A DNA stretch of 64,000 bases from JACCXE01 sp963718605. GTDB taxonomy: Bacteria > Actinomycetota > Acidimicrobiia > Acidimicrobiales > JACCXE01. Below, one piece after another: positions 1 through 8,044 of the stretch. Position numbers and translations under genes: made by a program. The stretch is from assembly GCA_963718605.1 (NCBI GenBank), contig OY970363.1, forward strand, positions 1,860,001 to 1,924,000, in the 5' to 3' direction. Every line of letters starts with the position of its first letter. Within the stretch, counting starts at the first letter, position 1. The notes beneath the pieces were generated by a model, which saw nothing but the letters and a program-made list of their open reading frames with translations, had not been told where the DNA came from and did no database searches.

Positions 1-663
1 TTCGAGGAAGTGCTGCAACGCCCGGTTCAACATCAGGCCGCGCAACATCACGGCTTCGTCTTCCTCGGCGCCTTCGATCGAGCCCATCGACACCACGCGC
101 AGCAACCCGCTCCCGATCACCTTTTCGACCGGCAGGATGCGCACGCGGTCGCCGTCGGCTTTCTCGGCCTCGACCTTCGCGTCGACGCCGAGCAGGCGTG
201 GCAGTGAGAAGCCGCCGATGTCCGCGTCGAGCACGCCGACTTTGAAGCCACGCGCCGCGAGGCCGACCGCGAGGTTGGCCGTGACGGTGCTCTTGCCGAC
301 GCCGCCCTTACCCGACGCGATTGCCGCAACCCGCGCCGAGGGGGAGAGATCCATCGCGAGCGTCGAGCGCTCTTGGGCCTTGAACCGGGCGCGATCCATC
401 AGGCTGCGCTTCTGTTCGGCGGTCATCTCACCGAACTTCACAGTGACCTTGTCGACGCCCACGAGGGCGCCGACGCGTGCCTTCACGTCCTTCATGAACT
501 GCGCCCGCAGGGGACAGCCCGCCGTGGTGAGAGCCACGGTGACGGTGACGTGGGCGCCGTCAATCGCAATATCCCGGACCATGCCCAGCTCGATGACGCT
601 GTCGCCCAGCTCGGGATCAATAACCCCAGCTAACGCACCACGAACGTCAACTTCAGTTGCCAC
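1..663 (-). CDS. mrp: Mrp/NBP35-family Fe-S carrier ATPase (C-terminus outside window)
   Basis: P-loop ATPase that binds and delivers [4Fe-4S] clusters in the cytoplasm. The visible 221 codons hold an N-terminal MIP18/DUF59-like domain (ITVALTTAGCPL-type region around residues 35-60) followed by the deviant Walker A GKGGVGKST near residue 115 and DADIGGFS shortly after, the Mrp signature. The gene runs off the left edge, so the CxxC cluster-binding region is not seen. The start is GTG at 661-663: TAGAAT lies 6 nt upstream on the minus strand and there is no Shine-Dalgarno, so a leaderless start is likely. It is divergent from a SufR-like regulator, which fits an Fe-S biogenesis role. Confidence 0.9.
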   Translation of the reverse strand, partial: MATEVDVRGALAGVIDPELGDSVIELGMVRDIAIDGAHVTVTVALTTAGCPLRAQFMKDVKARVGALVGVDKVTVKFGEMTAEQKRSLMDRARFKAQERSTLAMDLSPSARVAAIASGKGGVGKSTVTANLAVGLAARGFKVGVLDADIGGFSLPRLLGVDAKVEAEKADGDRVRILPVEKVIGSGLLRVVSMGSIEGAEEDEAVMLRGLMLNRALQHFLE

Positions 664-702
664 GTAGTAATTCTACCGGTTTCAAGCAGTAATATTCCCT
701 GT

Positions 703-1368
703 GTGGATCGACTCGGCGTCTTTAAAGCGCTCGGAGACAACACGCGGTACGCGATCTATCTCGAGCTCGCGCGCAGCGACGTCCCGCTCGCCACGGCCGA
801 GGTAGCCGAGATGCTCGACCTGCACCCGAATACGGTCCGTCCCCACCTCGAGCGCATGCGTGAGGTCGGCTTGCTCGAAGCGGCGGCCGACAATCGGGGC
901 ACCGTGGGCCGCCCGCAGAATCGGTATCGATTGGCCGCTGACGCACCGTCGCTCGGGCTCGAATCGTCTTCAATGCGGATCCTGGCCAGCATGTTGGCGG
1001 CCGCTGCCGCGATTGGCGGCGTCGACTCCGAACAGGCCGCCGACGCGGGGTTTTCGCAAGGCATCGACGCCGGCGAGGCCGCCGGCATGCAGAAACGCAC
1101 GAGTTCGGCGCGCTGCGTGAGCGCACTCACCGATGAGCTTGCGGCGCTCGGGTTCGACCCGGCCGTAGGTGAGGACGGTGCCACTGCGGCAATCGCGTTC
1201 ACCCGCTGCCCGTTCCTGGAGCTGGCCGAGATCTACCCCGATCTGGTCTGTCACCTGCACCGGGGAATGATCGAGGGGTTCGTGAACGTTCCAGAAGGGG
1301 TACGGGTCGCGGCTTTTCATACCCTCGCTGACCGCGACCCGTGCCGTGTCGAGTTATCAGTGCGGTAG
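703..1368 (+). CDS. SufR-like Fe-S-sensing HTH transcriptional regulator
   Basis: A 221-aa regulator with an ArsR/winged HTH domain at the N-terminus (about residues 5-75; LHPNTVRPHLERM is the recognition region) and a C-terminal half with four cysteines at 138, 169, 183 and 214. The C169-x13-C183 spacing and the CPF...P..VCH context match the cluster-binding region of SufR repressors, which carry [4Fe-4S] and control suf/isc genes. Divergent mrp and downstream erpA/iscA-type genes support an Fe-S role. Start is GTG with TAATAT at 690-695, 7 nt before it. Target genes are inferred; it could be another member of the Fe-S ArsR-like family. Confidence 0.75.
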   Translation: MDRLGVFKALGDNTRYAIYLELARSDVPLATAEVAEMLDLHPNTVRPHLERMREVGLLEAAADNRGTVGRPQNRYRLAADAPSLGLESSSMRILASMLAAAAAIGGVDSEQAADAGFSQGIDAGEAAGMQKRTSSARCVSALTDELAALGFDPAVGEDGATAAIAFTRCPFLELAEIYPDLVCHLHRGMIEGFVNVPEGVRVAAFHTLADRDPCRVELSVR

Positions 1369-1409
1369 CTGTAGCCTTATTACGTCCGTTTTGTAGGAGG
1401 AACCCAAAC

Positions 1410-1760
1410 ATGAGCGTTACCGAGACCACGCAGGGCGCAGGCATCACCTTGACTGACGCCGCCGCGGCCAAGGTCGCTGAACTGCTGAAGCAAGAGGGCG
1501 ACGAGCGCCTCGCGCTGCGCGTCGCCGTCCGCCCGGGCGGCTGTTCTGGCTTCTCCTACGAGATGTTCTTCGACACCGAGACCGACGACCAGGACAAGCG
1601 CACCGAGTTCGGTGACGTCAAGGTCGTCGTCGACACCACGTCGGCCCAGCTGCTCGTGGGCGCCACCCTTGACTACAAGGATGGCCTCCAGGGCGCCGGC
1701 TTCAGCATCAACAACCCCAACGCCACCAAGACCTGTGGCTGCGGGTCTTCGTTTAGCTAG
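1410..1760 (+). CDS. erpA: ErpA/IscA/HesB-type iron-sulfur cluster insertion protein
   Basis: A-type carrier of 116 aa that passes Fe-S clusters to apo-proteins. It has the HesB-like fold signature with the three invariant cysteines: C45 in PGGCSGF and the CGC pair at 109 and 111. Length is normal for the family. ATG at 1410 is chosen over upstream in-frame starts because TAGGAGG at 1394-1400 sits at a proper distance and the family N-terminus begins there. It follows the SufR-like gene closely, so co-regulation is likely. Its 3' end overlaps the convergent doc-like reading frame by 8 bases. Confidence 0.92.
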   Translation: MSVTETTQGAGITLTDAAAAKVAELLKQEGDERLALRVAVRPGGCSGFSYEMFFDTETDDQDKRTEFGDVKVVVDTTSAQLLVGATLDYKDGLQGAGFSINNPNATKTCGCGSSFS

Positions 1761-2138
1761 GCGTCAATCGGTCACGCAGCCAAGCAGCAAGGGCGGCCTC
1801 GTCCGTCTCTCCCGCGGCAACCGAAAGCATGATCTCCACCGAGTCGTCTTCGGTCGCGACGATCTGTTGGCCGTTAAGTTCGCAGAACATGTTCATCGCG
1901 ACCCAGGCCAGTCGCTTGTTCCCATCCGGCAATGGATGGTTTCCCGCGATTCGCACCACAAGTACCGCCGCCTTGTCGACGAAGTCGGGGTAGAAGTCAT
2001 CGTCACCGAACCCGCCATCGGTGCATGCAGAGCCGAATCGAGCAGGTCGACACGTGATGCGTTCACCAGTGTTTGCAGCTCGATGCCGGTGACAGCTGAC
2101 GCGATCGTTATCGCTTCAGCGAGTGTCAGGTATCTCAT
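1753..2138 (-). pseudogene. doc: Doc (Fic-fold) toxin, frameshifted
   Basis: Death-on-curing type toxin; in the family, Doc phosphorylates EF-Tu with a Fic fold. Two overlapping minus-strand frames together make a full-length protein. The first (1893-2138) begins MRYLTLAEAI and gives the N-terminal helices. The second (1753-1959) carries the Fic motif HPLPDGNKR and the C-terminus. Restoring one T at about 2009-2013 (ggttc to ggtttc) joins them in frame and recreates the usual GFGDDDFYPDF stretch. Start codon overlaps the upstream antitoxin stop by 4 nt (ATGA). The toxin is either inactivated or a sequencing error has split it. Confidence 0.85.
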
Positions 2139-2347
2139 TGCGCCAGGCGGTCGAGAACTTCCTTGTCGCGTTCGAGCACCGAGCGGAGGCGAGCCATGAA
2201 GTCTTTGTCGCTACGAACCCGATCGATTTCAGCCGTCAGGGCATCAATAACCAGCGCGTTGACGCTGATGTCCTTCGTGCGCGCGACCACCTCCGCCTCA
2301 TTCGCTAGTTCGTCCGGGAGTCGGATCGTCGTCGTCTTACGTGGCAT
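2135..2347 (-). CDS. ribbon-helix-helix antitoxin of the Doc pair
   Basis: A 70-aa protein. The N-terminus (KTTTIRLPDELANEAE) is a typical MetJ/Arc ribbon-helix-helix DNA-binding strand and helix; the charged C-terminal half (residues 35-70) would wrap the toxin. It precedes doc with an ATGA overlap, the standard antitoxin-first order. ATG at 2347 is favoured because a 16-bp palindrome lies directly upstream and an upstream in-frame extension would read through it. It probably represses its own operon by binding that palindrome. Confidence 0.85.
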   Translation of the reverse strand: MPRKTTTIRLPDELANEAEVVARTKDISVNALVIDALTAEIDRVRSDKDFMARLRSVLERDKEVLDRLAQ

Positions 2348-2362
2348 GCTATCATGATAGCA
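2347..2362. promoter_or_regulatory. 16-bp palindrome, probable toxin-antitoxin autoregulatory operator
   Basis: TGCTATCATGATAGCA is a perfect palindrome touching the antitoxin ATG. RHH antitoxins usually bind such dyads over their own promoter. It also lies just upstream of the divergent AcpH-like gene starting at 2371, so it could affect both directions. Confidence 0.65.
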
Positions 2363-2370
2363 CGACGTCA

Positions 2371-2955
2371 ATGAACCTGCTGGGGCATATCCGGGTCGCC
2401 TTGACGCAGTCGGATGATCCGGAGGTCTGGTTGGGCGCGGCTTTGCCGGACCTGCAGCGCGAGGCCGGCGTGCCCATGGGCGACGGATGGTCGGCTGGCG
2501 TGCGCGCCGGGATCGAATGCCATCGCGTTGCTGACGCAGTCTTCCACGACCTCCCCGTCTTTCGCACACAGTCCGTCGCGCTGACGCGGGCGCTGCTCGA
2601 CGCTGGCGTGCCGCGTGGCGCCGCGCGCGCCGTTGGTCACGCGGGCTGGGAGTTGCTGTTGGACGGCACGCTTATCGACGACGACGCGCTGATGGACGCG
2701 TACCGGCGCGCGATGTCGGTGCCCGTCCATGAGGCCGCGTGGCAGCGAGCGCTGCAGCGGCGGGTCGAGCGCGGCGTGCCGCGTCTCTACGCCGACCCCA
2801 CCGGGGTGGCCGAGTTGTTGTGGCGCGTGCTCGGCAGTCGGCGGCTGCTCGCGTTCGATCGCGCCCGCGTTGACGTTGTGGCGAGTTGCCTGTCTGCCGC
2901 GCAGCCCGCGATCGCGGCCGCGGCGCCGGACGTGTTCGCCGCTTTAGGCGAGTAG
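2371..2955 (+). CDS. AcpH-like (DUF479) putative acyl-carrier-protein phosphodiesterase
   Basis: A 194-aa protein. MNLLGHIRVA at the start, followed by GIECHRVADAVFHDLP around residues 50-65, resembles the AcpH family (MNFLAHLHLA and GIxxHRxxDxxxDxLP in E. coli), which removes 4'-phosphopantetheine from ACP. The resemblance is partial: the usual GNLLGD motif is replaced by GAALPD, so activity is uncertain. ATG at 2371 is chosen because it aligns with the family N-terminus; an earlier GTG at 2341 would run through the operator palindrome. It is convergent with, and overlaps, the following lipoprotein gene by 12 bases. Confidence 0.5.
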   Translation: MNLLGHIRVALTQSDDPEVWLGAALPDLQREAGVPMGDGWSAGVRAGIECHRVADAVFHDLPVFRTQSVALTRALLDAGVPRGAARAVGHAGWELLLDGTLIDDDALMDAYRRAMSVPVHEAAWQRALQRRVERGVPRLYADPTGVAELLWRVLGSRRLLAFDRARVDVVASCLSAAQPAIAAAAPDVFAALGE

Positions 2956-3840
2956 CGCGGCAATCGCGGCGCGGGCTTCGCTGGCGTCGAACGGGCCGTT
3001 GAACCGGTTGACCACGATGCCGTTCTTGTCCACGAAGTAACACACCGGTTCGCCCTCGAGCTGGAACGCCGCGAAGGCAGGGCTGAGGGTCTTGCCCGAC
3101 GTGTCTTTGAAGACCTCGACATGCACGAGGTTGGCGCGCGACCCGATGTTGGTCGATTCCTTCAAGAGGATGTCGAGCACGGGTCCGCACGTCGCGCTCT
3201 GGCAAAGCGCGGGCGTCGCGAGCAACACGACGCTCGGCTTGCCGTTTCCGACCAGCGCGTCGAGGCTCGTCTCATGCCACGGACACGGTGACGGCGTCCG
3301 GGTGCAGATCGGTTTGACGTCGAGCGTTTTCGCCGGTGTGGGCGTCTGCGGCCTGGGCAGCGGCTTACCCGGCGTGGCCCACGCGACCTTGGCGGGGTCG
3401 CTGATCGTGATCACCGCGTTGCCCGGTTTCTTGCCCTCGACTTGCGCCTGCAGGCCCCAGGAACCGGCCACGTCGAAGTTGTGGTGCACCACGTAGTACG
3501 GCCGGTCTTCGATGCCTTCGCTCTTACGTTCCGCGACGATGGGCTCGGTCAGCACCTTTGTGCCCGGCTTCTGAAACGCCACTTTCACCACCGTGTCCGC
3601 GCCGACCAACGACGCGGGGACACCTTCGAACAACGCGAAGGTGATGCGCTCGTCGATGCCGGTCTGGAAATTGAAGCCGGCCTGCACCACCGACAACACG
3701 TCCTTCTGACCTTTGGCGGTGGTCTCGGTCGTGTCCTTGACGTCGATGGCGTCGTCGTCGCTCTTTTTCCCGCACGCGGCCATGAAGGCGAGCGCGCCGG
3801 CTCCGAGCAACACGTTTCGGCGTGACAACGGCTGATGCAT
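2944..3840 (-). CDS. thioredoxin-fold lipoprotein with Tat-like signal
   Basis: A 298-aa exported protein. The N-terminus has SRRNVLLG and a lipobox FMAAC with Cys23, so it is probably a Tat-exported lipoprotein. The middle (about 40-165) is a beta-rich domain that I do not recognise. The C-terminal 120 residues form a thioredoxin-like domain with ATPALCQSATCGP, a CX4C motif instead of CXXC, and the FFVDKNG-like strand (CYFVDKNGIVV). CX4C proteins of this kind may act in extracytoplasmic redox or metal handling; substrate unknown. TACGTT lies 7 nt before the ATG, so it is probably leaderless and divergent from the xanthine-dehydrogenase-like gene. Confidence 0.7.
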   Translation of the reverse strand: MHQPLSRRNVLLGAGALAFMAACGKKSDDDAIDVKDTTETTAKGQKDVLSVVQAGFNFQTGIDERITFALFEGVPASLVGADTVVKVAFQKPGTKVLTEPIVAERKSEGIEDRPYYVVHHNFDVAGSWGLQAQVEGKKPGNAVITISDPAKVAWATPGKPLPRPQTPTPAKTLDVKPICTRTPSPCPWHETSLDALVGNGKPSVVLLATPALCQSATCGPVLDILLKESTNIGSRANLVHVEVFKDTSGKTLSPAFAAFQLEGEPVCYFVDKNGIVVNRFNGPFDASEARAAIAALLA

Positions 3841-3847
3841 CCGGCGA

Positions 3848-3857
3848 AACGTAGTGT
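3848..3857. promoter_or_regulatory. overlapping divergent leaderless -10 elements
   Basis: On the minus strand TACGTT (3853-3848) lies 7 nt before the lipoprotein ATG. On the plus strand TAGTGT (3852-3857) lies 6 nt before the GTG at 3864. The two hexamers overlap by two bases, so RNA polymerase can probably serve only one direction at a time. No clear -35 elements are seen. Confidence 0.5.
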
Positions 3858-3863
3858 TCGCCG

Positions 3864-5393
3864 GTGCCCATTTCGTTTCGGTTGGACGGGCAAGACGTCG
3901 AAGTGCCCGACGACGGCGCAAGTCTTTTGGAAGCCTTACGCGACCGGCTGGGCGTGCGCACGGTCAAGGACGGGTGCGCGCCACAGGGTCAGTGTGGGTG
4001 TTGCACCGTGTGGGTCGACGGGTCGCCCCGCGTCGCGTGCGTCACTCCGGCACGCCGCATCGCCGGGCGCGCGGTAACGACGGTGGACGGCCTCGACGAC
4101 GCGACCCGGACCCGTTGGGGCGACGCGTTCTGCGCGAGCGGCGGCAGTCAGTGCGGTTTCTGCACGCCGGGCATCGTGATGCGGCTCGCCGCCCTCGACG
4201 CAGACGCATCGCGTGAAGACGTCGACCGCAATCTGCTCGCGCACCTGTGCCGGTGCACGGGATGGCAGACGATCGTCGACTCGGTGCACGCCTCGCCCGT
4301 CGTCGACCGCGACCTCGCGGCTGCGTCGGCGCGCGCCACGCTCGAGGGCCACGCCCCCCAACGCGTCGGCCCCGACATCGCCCTGGGCCACGGTGGCTTC
4401 GCCGACGACGAGGCGCCGCTCGACGCGCTGGTGGCGGTGTCGGACGGCGCCGATGGTTGGGTCGTGGCGGACACACTCAGCGCCGCGCGCGCCGCCGCGG
4501 GCAAGGTGCAGGGCCGGCGCACGACGATCCCTTTGCAGCACCCGCTCGAGCTCCCACCGGGCGACTGGGACCTGATCCTGCGAACCACGTGGGTCGAGCC
4601 CGCCTACCTCGAACCCGACGCCTCGTGGTGCGCGCCCGGCGGCGAGCCCCACAGCCCCTTGGCCAACGGCGGCGCGTTCGGTGGCAAGCAGCGCAGCCAA
4701 GTGGGCGCCGTGGCGCAGCGTCTCGCGAACGAACACGGTCGTGCTGTGCGCGTCGTGTTGGCGCGCGAAGACGTCGTGCGACGCGGGCCGAAACGTCCGC
4801 CCATCGCGGGGGGTGTGAACGCGGACGGCACCGGCGTGATCCGTGTGGTTCGGACGCAAGGCGTCGCCGACGCGATCCACTCCGTGCTACCCGACGTCGT
4901 GGTCGAGGAGGTCGACGTGGCCGGCCCGTCCACCTCGTGCGACCTCCGCGCCGCGGGCTGGGCCGAAGCCGCCGTCCTCAAAGCCGCCCTGGCGATGCGC
5001 GCGGAATCCTCCCCAATCGCGCGCGTAAGTGCGCCGTCGGGTGCGCACATCCGCGCGCGATTGGATGAGAAGGGAGAGGTGCACGTGACGGTCAATGCCG
5101 GGGAGGTGCTCGACGAGATCGTGTTGCGGTCGTACTGCATCGGTGCCGCGCACATGGCGCTGGGCTGGGTTCGCAGCGAAGGTCTCGCGGTTGACGACCA
5201 CGGTGTCGCGCAAGACCTGACGATTCGCAGCTTTGGCGTTTTGCGCGCGGTCGACACGCCGCCGATTCACGTCACCATTGAGCCGGGGGACGGGCCACCC
5301 GTCAACGGATCCGACGCCGTGTTCGCAGCAGTGGCCGCGGCCGCGTGGGTCGACGAGGGCACGCCGACCGACTGGCCAACCCGACGGACCTAG
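3864..5393 (+). CDS. compact xanthine-dehydrogenase-family fusion: 2Fe-2S domains plus shortened molybdopterin region
   Basis: A 509-aa protein. Residues 1-75 are a plant-type 2Fe-2S ferredoxin domain (CAPQGQCGCC), and residues 80-150 the second [2Fe-2S]-binding domain (SQCGFCTPG and HLCRCTGW). These normally form the small subunit of CO dehydrogenase/xanthine oxidase enzymes. The remaining 350 residues are unusual: pieces such as EPAYLEPDASW and NGGAFGGKQRS recall the molybdopterin subunit, but that subunit is normally 750 aa or more. No separate large subunit or FAD subunit lies nearby. It may be a minimal molybdo-hydroxylase or a degenerate one. RidA follows 9 nt later. Confidence 0.7.
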   Translation: MPISFRLDGQDVEVPDDGASLLEALRDRLGVRTVKDGCAPQGQCGCCTVWVDGSPRVACVTPARRIAGRAVTTVDGLDDATRTRWGDAFCASGGSQCGFCTPGIVMRLAALDADASREDVDRNLLAHLCRCTGWQTIVDSVHASPVVDRDLAAASARATLEGHAPQRVGPDIALGHGGFADDEAPLDALVAVSDGADGWVVADTLSAARAAAGKVQGRRTTIPLQHPLELPPGDWDLILRTTWVEPAYLEPDASWCAPGGEPHSPLANGGAFGGKQRSQVGAVAQRLANEHGRAVRVVLAREDVVRRGPKRPPIAGGVNADGTGVIRVVRTQGVADAIHSVLPDVVVEEVDVAGPSTSCDLRAAGWAEAAVLKAALAMRAESSPIARVSAPSGAHIRARLDEKGEVHVTVNAGEVLDEIVLRSYCIGAAHMALGWVRSEGLAVDDHGVAQDLTIRSFGVLRAVDTPPIHVTIEPGDGPPVNGSDAVFAAVAAAAWVDEGTPTDWPTRRT

Positions 5394-5402
5394 CCTGATC
5401 GC

Positions 5403-5753
5403 ATGTCGAAGCCTCTTGGTCCGTATACGCCGATCGTTCGGGCGGGGGACTGGCTCGTCGTCTCCGGCCAACTTGGGGTGAAGGACGGCGCGCTCGTCGA
5501 AGGCGGGGTGTCGGCGCAGGCCACGCAAGCCGTGGCGAACATGCGGGCGCTGCTGGAAGGCGAAGGCGCGTCACTCGAGAGCGTGGTCAAGACCACCGTG
5601 TTCCTCACCGACATGGCCGACTTCGCCGGGATGAACGACGCCTACGTCGCCGCGTTCGGCGACCACCGTCCGGCCCGGTCATCGATCGGTGTCGCGGCGC
5701 TCCCGCTGGCGGGCGCGGTCGTAGAAATCGAAGCCTGGGCCCGGATCGCGTAA
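5403..5753 (+). CDS. ridA: RidA/YjgF-family enamine/imine deaminase
   Basis: A 116-aa cytosolic protein of the Rid family, which hydrolyses reactive enamines/imines formed by PLP enzymes. It shows the family layout: a leading SxPLGPYTPxV segment, GQLGV strand, and the C-terminal RPARSSIGVAALP with the conserved arginine that holds the substrate carboxylate. Length is normal. TAGCCT at 5391-5396, overlapping the stop of the preceding gene, is 6 nt before the ATG, so it may have its own leaderless promoter inside the operon. Confidence 0.88.
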   Translation: MSKPLGPYTPIVRAGDWLVVSGQLGVKDGALVEGGVSAQATQAVANMRALLEGEGASLESVVKTTVFLTDMADFAGMNDAYVAAFGDHRPARSSIGVAALPLAGAVVEIEAWARIA

Positions 5754-5763
5754 GAATCAGATC

Positions 5764-5922
5764 GTGCTCGGAGCCATCATCATCGCCCTGATCATCACGA
5801 TCGGGATTCCTGTCGGTTTCATGCTGGCCGGCGCCGGCGTGTCGTTCCTCTTCGGCTGGACGCTGGGCGACACCGCCGAAGCCGACCACCCCGACTCAGA
5901 ACTGATCGAAACCAACTACTGA
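5764..5922 (+). CDS. small single-pass membrane protein
   Basis: A 52-aa frame with GTG start. Residues 3-34 form one long hydrophobic helix with an internal proline (IGIPVGFMLAGAG), followed by a short acidic tail containing DHPDSELIETN. The composition and the acidic xELIExN end resemble small conserved actinobacterial membrane proteins of unknown role. It lies 10 nt after ridA, so it is probably in the same transcript. Confidence 0.6.
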   Translation: MLGAIIIALIITIGIPVGFMLAGAGVSFLFGWTLGDTAEADHPDSELIETNY

Positions 5923-5926
5923 TCCA

Positions 5927-5974
5927 TTCTTGTAACGCTCAGTAGCAAAAACCCTCGGCTGCGGACTACAAGAA
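5927..5974. terminator. inverted repeat between convergent genes, weak terminator candidate
   Basis: TTCTTGTA (5927-5934) and TACAAGAA (5967-5974) are perfect 8-bp arms around a 32-nt loop, placed between the small membrane protein and convergent glnR. There is no T-run after either arm, so a role in termination or mRNA stability is only possible. Confidence 0.3.
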
Positions 5975-5984
5975 CGCGGGTGCT

Positions 5985-6659
5985 TTAGCCCCAGCGGGAC
6001 TGGCCGAAGCGATAACCCACGCTTCGCACCGTTTGGATCAGGTTCGCTTCGTCGTCGAGCTTGGCCCGCAACCGCCGCACGTGAACGTCGACCGTGCGGG
6101 CGCCGCCGTAGTACTCGTAGCCCCACACCCGTGACAGCAGCGTCTGGCGGGTGAAGACCTTGCCCGGATGCGTGGCGAGGAACTTCAGCAATTCGTATTC
6201 GAGGAACGTGAGGTCGAGGGGACGGCCGTTCACGGCGGCCTGATACGTCTCGGTGTTGAGCACGAGCGGGCCGTACTCGACCAGTTCCGGACGCGTGCCG
6301 CGTCCCGTCCGCCAGAACAGGTGCTTCAGCCGCGCTTCGAGTTCGCGGGGCTGGAACGGCCACACGCAGAAGTCGTCGAACAAGTCCTCGCGCAATTCCA
6401 GCCCGGCGAGATGCTGCGCGCCGACCAACACGAGTAGCGGCTCAAGCGGCTGGTCGCGCTTGCGCAACGCGCGGCACAGCGCGAACGCGCCCTCAGGATC
6501 GTTGGCGGCCACGATGATCGCGCCCGCCCAACCGTCGTCGGGCTCGTCGCGTACGGCCGCCTCGGGGCTCTGGATGCCTTTCCAGGGATACCCCGCGAGT
6601 TCCAGCGCCTGCACCAGCTCGGGCGGTGCCGGGTCGGGGTAAAGCAGGAGCGGTTCCAT
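5985..6659 (-). CDS. glnR: GlnR-type orphan response regulator for nitrogen metabolism
   Basis: A 224-aa OmpR/PhoB-family regulator. The N-terminal domain (1-120) is a receiver fold lacking the phospho-acceptor: the position usually occupied by Asp reads IIVAAND, so activation is probably phosphorylation-independent, as in GlnR of other actinobacteria. The C-terminal winged helix (about 125-220) has LDLTFLEYELLKFLATHPGK and RTVDVHVRRLRAKL, very close to GlnR. Its ATG directly abuts the glnA stop, so the two are one transcript. Known GlnR proteins control glnA, glnII, amtB and related genes; divergent glnII here is the obvious target. Confidence 0.85.
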   Translation of the reverse strand: MEPLLLYPDPAPPELVQALELAGYPWKGIQSPEAAVRDEPDDGWAGAIIVAANDPEGAFALCRALRKRDQPLEPLLVLVGAQHLAGLELREDLFDDFCVWPFQPRELEARLKHLFWRTGRGTRPELVEYGPLVLNTETYQAAVNGRPLDLTFLEYELLKFLATHPGKVFTRQTLLSRVWGYEYYGGARTVDVHVRRLRAKLDDEANLIQTVRSVGYRFGQSRWG

Positions 6660-7994
6660 CTACAGACTCGTGAAGTAGCGCTTGAGTTCGAACGGGCTCA
6701 CTTGGGCCTTGTAGTCCGCCCACTCCGCGCGTTTGTTGCGGAGGAACCACTCGAAGACGTGCTCGCCCAACGTCTCGGCCAGCAACTCCGAACCCTCCAT
6801 TACGTCGAGCGCCTCCGCGAGCGACCCGGGCAGCGCGGCGATGCCCTGCTCGGCGCGTTCCTGATCGGTCAACGCGAAGAGGTTGGTCTCCGTCTCCGGC
6901 GGAAGTTCGTAACCCTGTTCGATTCCCTTGAGCCCCGCGGCCAACACCACCGCGAACATTAGGTACGGATTGCATGCCGGATCCGGGGAGCGGTACTCGA
7001 TGCGGGTCGGATCGGGCCGTCCCTCTTTGGCGGGCGGCACCCGCACGAGGGCCGACCGGTTGTTGCGGGCCCAGCTCACGTAGACCGGCGCCTCGTAGCC
7101 GGCGACCAGCCGCTTGTAGCTGTTGACCCACTGGTTCGTTATGGCGGTGATCTCGCGGGCGTGGGCGAGGACGCCGGCGATAAAGCCCTTGCCGACCGCG
7201 GAGAAGTGGAACGGATCGCTCTCGTCGTAGAACGCGTTGGTGTCGTCGTTGAACAGCGAGAAGTGGGTGTGCATGCCCGAGCCCTGCATGCCCGCGATCG
7301 GCTTGGGCATGAACGTGGCATGCACGCCGGCCTCGGTCGCGATCTCTTTCACGATGAGCCGCGTGGTCATCACCGCGTCCGCCATGGACAACGCGTCGGT
7401 GTGGCGCAGGTCGATCTCGTGTTGGGACGGGCTGTCCTCGTGCTGGCTGTACTCGACGGGGATGCCCATGTCCTCGAGGGTGAGCACCGTGCGCTGGCGC
7501 AACTCGCTGGCGCGGTCGGCCACGGTGAGCTCGAAGTACGAACCGGTATCGAGCGGGCGAGGACCGTCGGGGCCGATCTCGCTGCTGTCGAAGTAGAACC
7601 ACTCGAGTTCAGGCGCCGCGTAGAACGTGAAGTTGGACTCGCGCGCCTTGTCCAGCTGCCGGCGCAGCACTTGACGGGGGTCGCCCTCGAAGGGCGTGCC
7701 GTCGAGGTTGAGGATGTCGCAGAACACGCGGGCGACCGCGGGGTCGTGCCGCAACGGCAGGATCTGGAACGTGCGGGGATCGGGCTTGGCCAGAACGTCG
7801 GATTCCTGGACCCGGCTGAAACCGTCGATCGCCGATCCGTCGAAGGTCATGCCTTCTTCGAGGGCATTCTCCAACTCGGCCGGCGTGATGTTGAACGACT
7901 TTGCCGTCCCCAACACATCCGTGAACCAAAGCTGGATGAATCGGATCCCACGCTCTTCGACCTGGCGGAGGACGTAATCCTGCTGGCGCTCCAT
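6660..7994 (-). CDS. glnA: glutamine synthetase type I
   Basis: ATP-dependent ligation of ammonia to glutamate. The 444-aa length matches the GSI-alpha class (B. subtilis type). Visible signatures are FDGSAIDGF near residue 55, APELEWFYFD near 130, the GSGMHTHFS ATP/glutamate segment near 245, and NNRSALVRVP near 315. At the usual adenylylation site the sequence reads NLFALT, with Phe in place of the modified Tyr, so GlnE-type adenylylation should not occur. ATG at 7994 is preferred to 8009 because GGGAGA lies at a suitable distance before it. Co-transcribed with glnR. Confidence 0.93.
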   Translation of the reverse strand: MERQQDYVLRQVEERGIRFIQLWFTDVLGTAKSFNITPAELENALEEGMTFDGSAIDGFSRVQESDVLAKPDPRTFQILPLRHDPAVARVFCDILNLDGTPFEGDPRQVLRRQLDKARESNFTFYAAPELEWFYFDSSEIGPDGPRPLDTGSYFELTVADRASELRQRTVLTLEDMGIPVEYSQHEDSPSQHEIDLRHTDALSMADAVMTTRLIVKEIATEAGVHATFMPKPIAGMQGSGMHTHFSLFNDDTNAFYDESDPFHFSAVGKGFIAGVLAHAREITAITNQWVNSYKRLVAGYEAPVYVSWARNNRSALVRVPPAKEGRPDPTRIEYRSPDPACNPYLMFAVVLAAGLKGIEQGYELPPETETNLFALTDQERAEQGIAALPGSLAEALDVMEGSELLAETLGEHVFEWFLRNKRAEWADYKAQVSPFELKRYFTSL

Positions 7995-8044
7995 GCCTAA
8001 GTCTCCCATTGACCGGTGCCGACAGGCCCAACCCGGCCAGGTGC

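Noticed and set aside
5927..5974. Inverted repeat as a genuine terminator
   Set aside because: Loop of 32 nt and no T-run; kept only as a weak feature.
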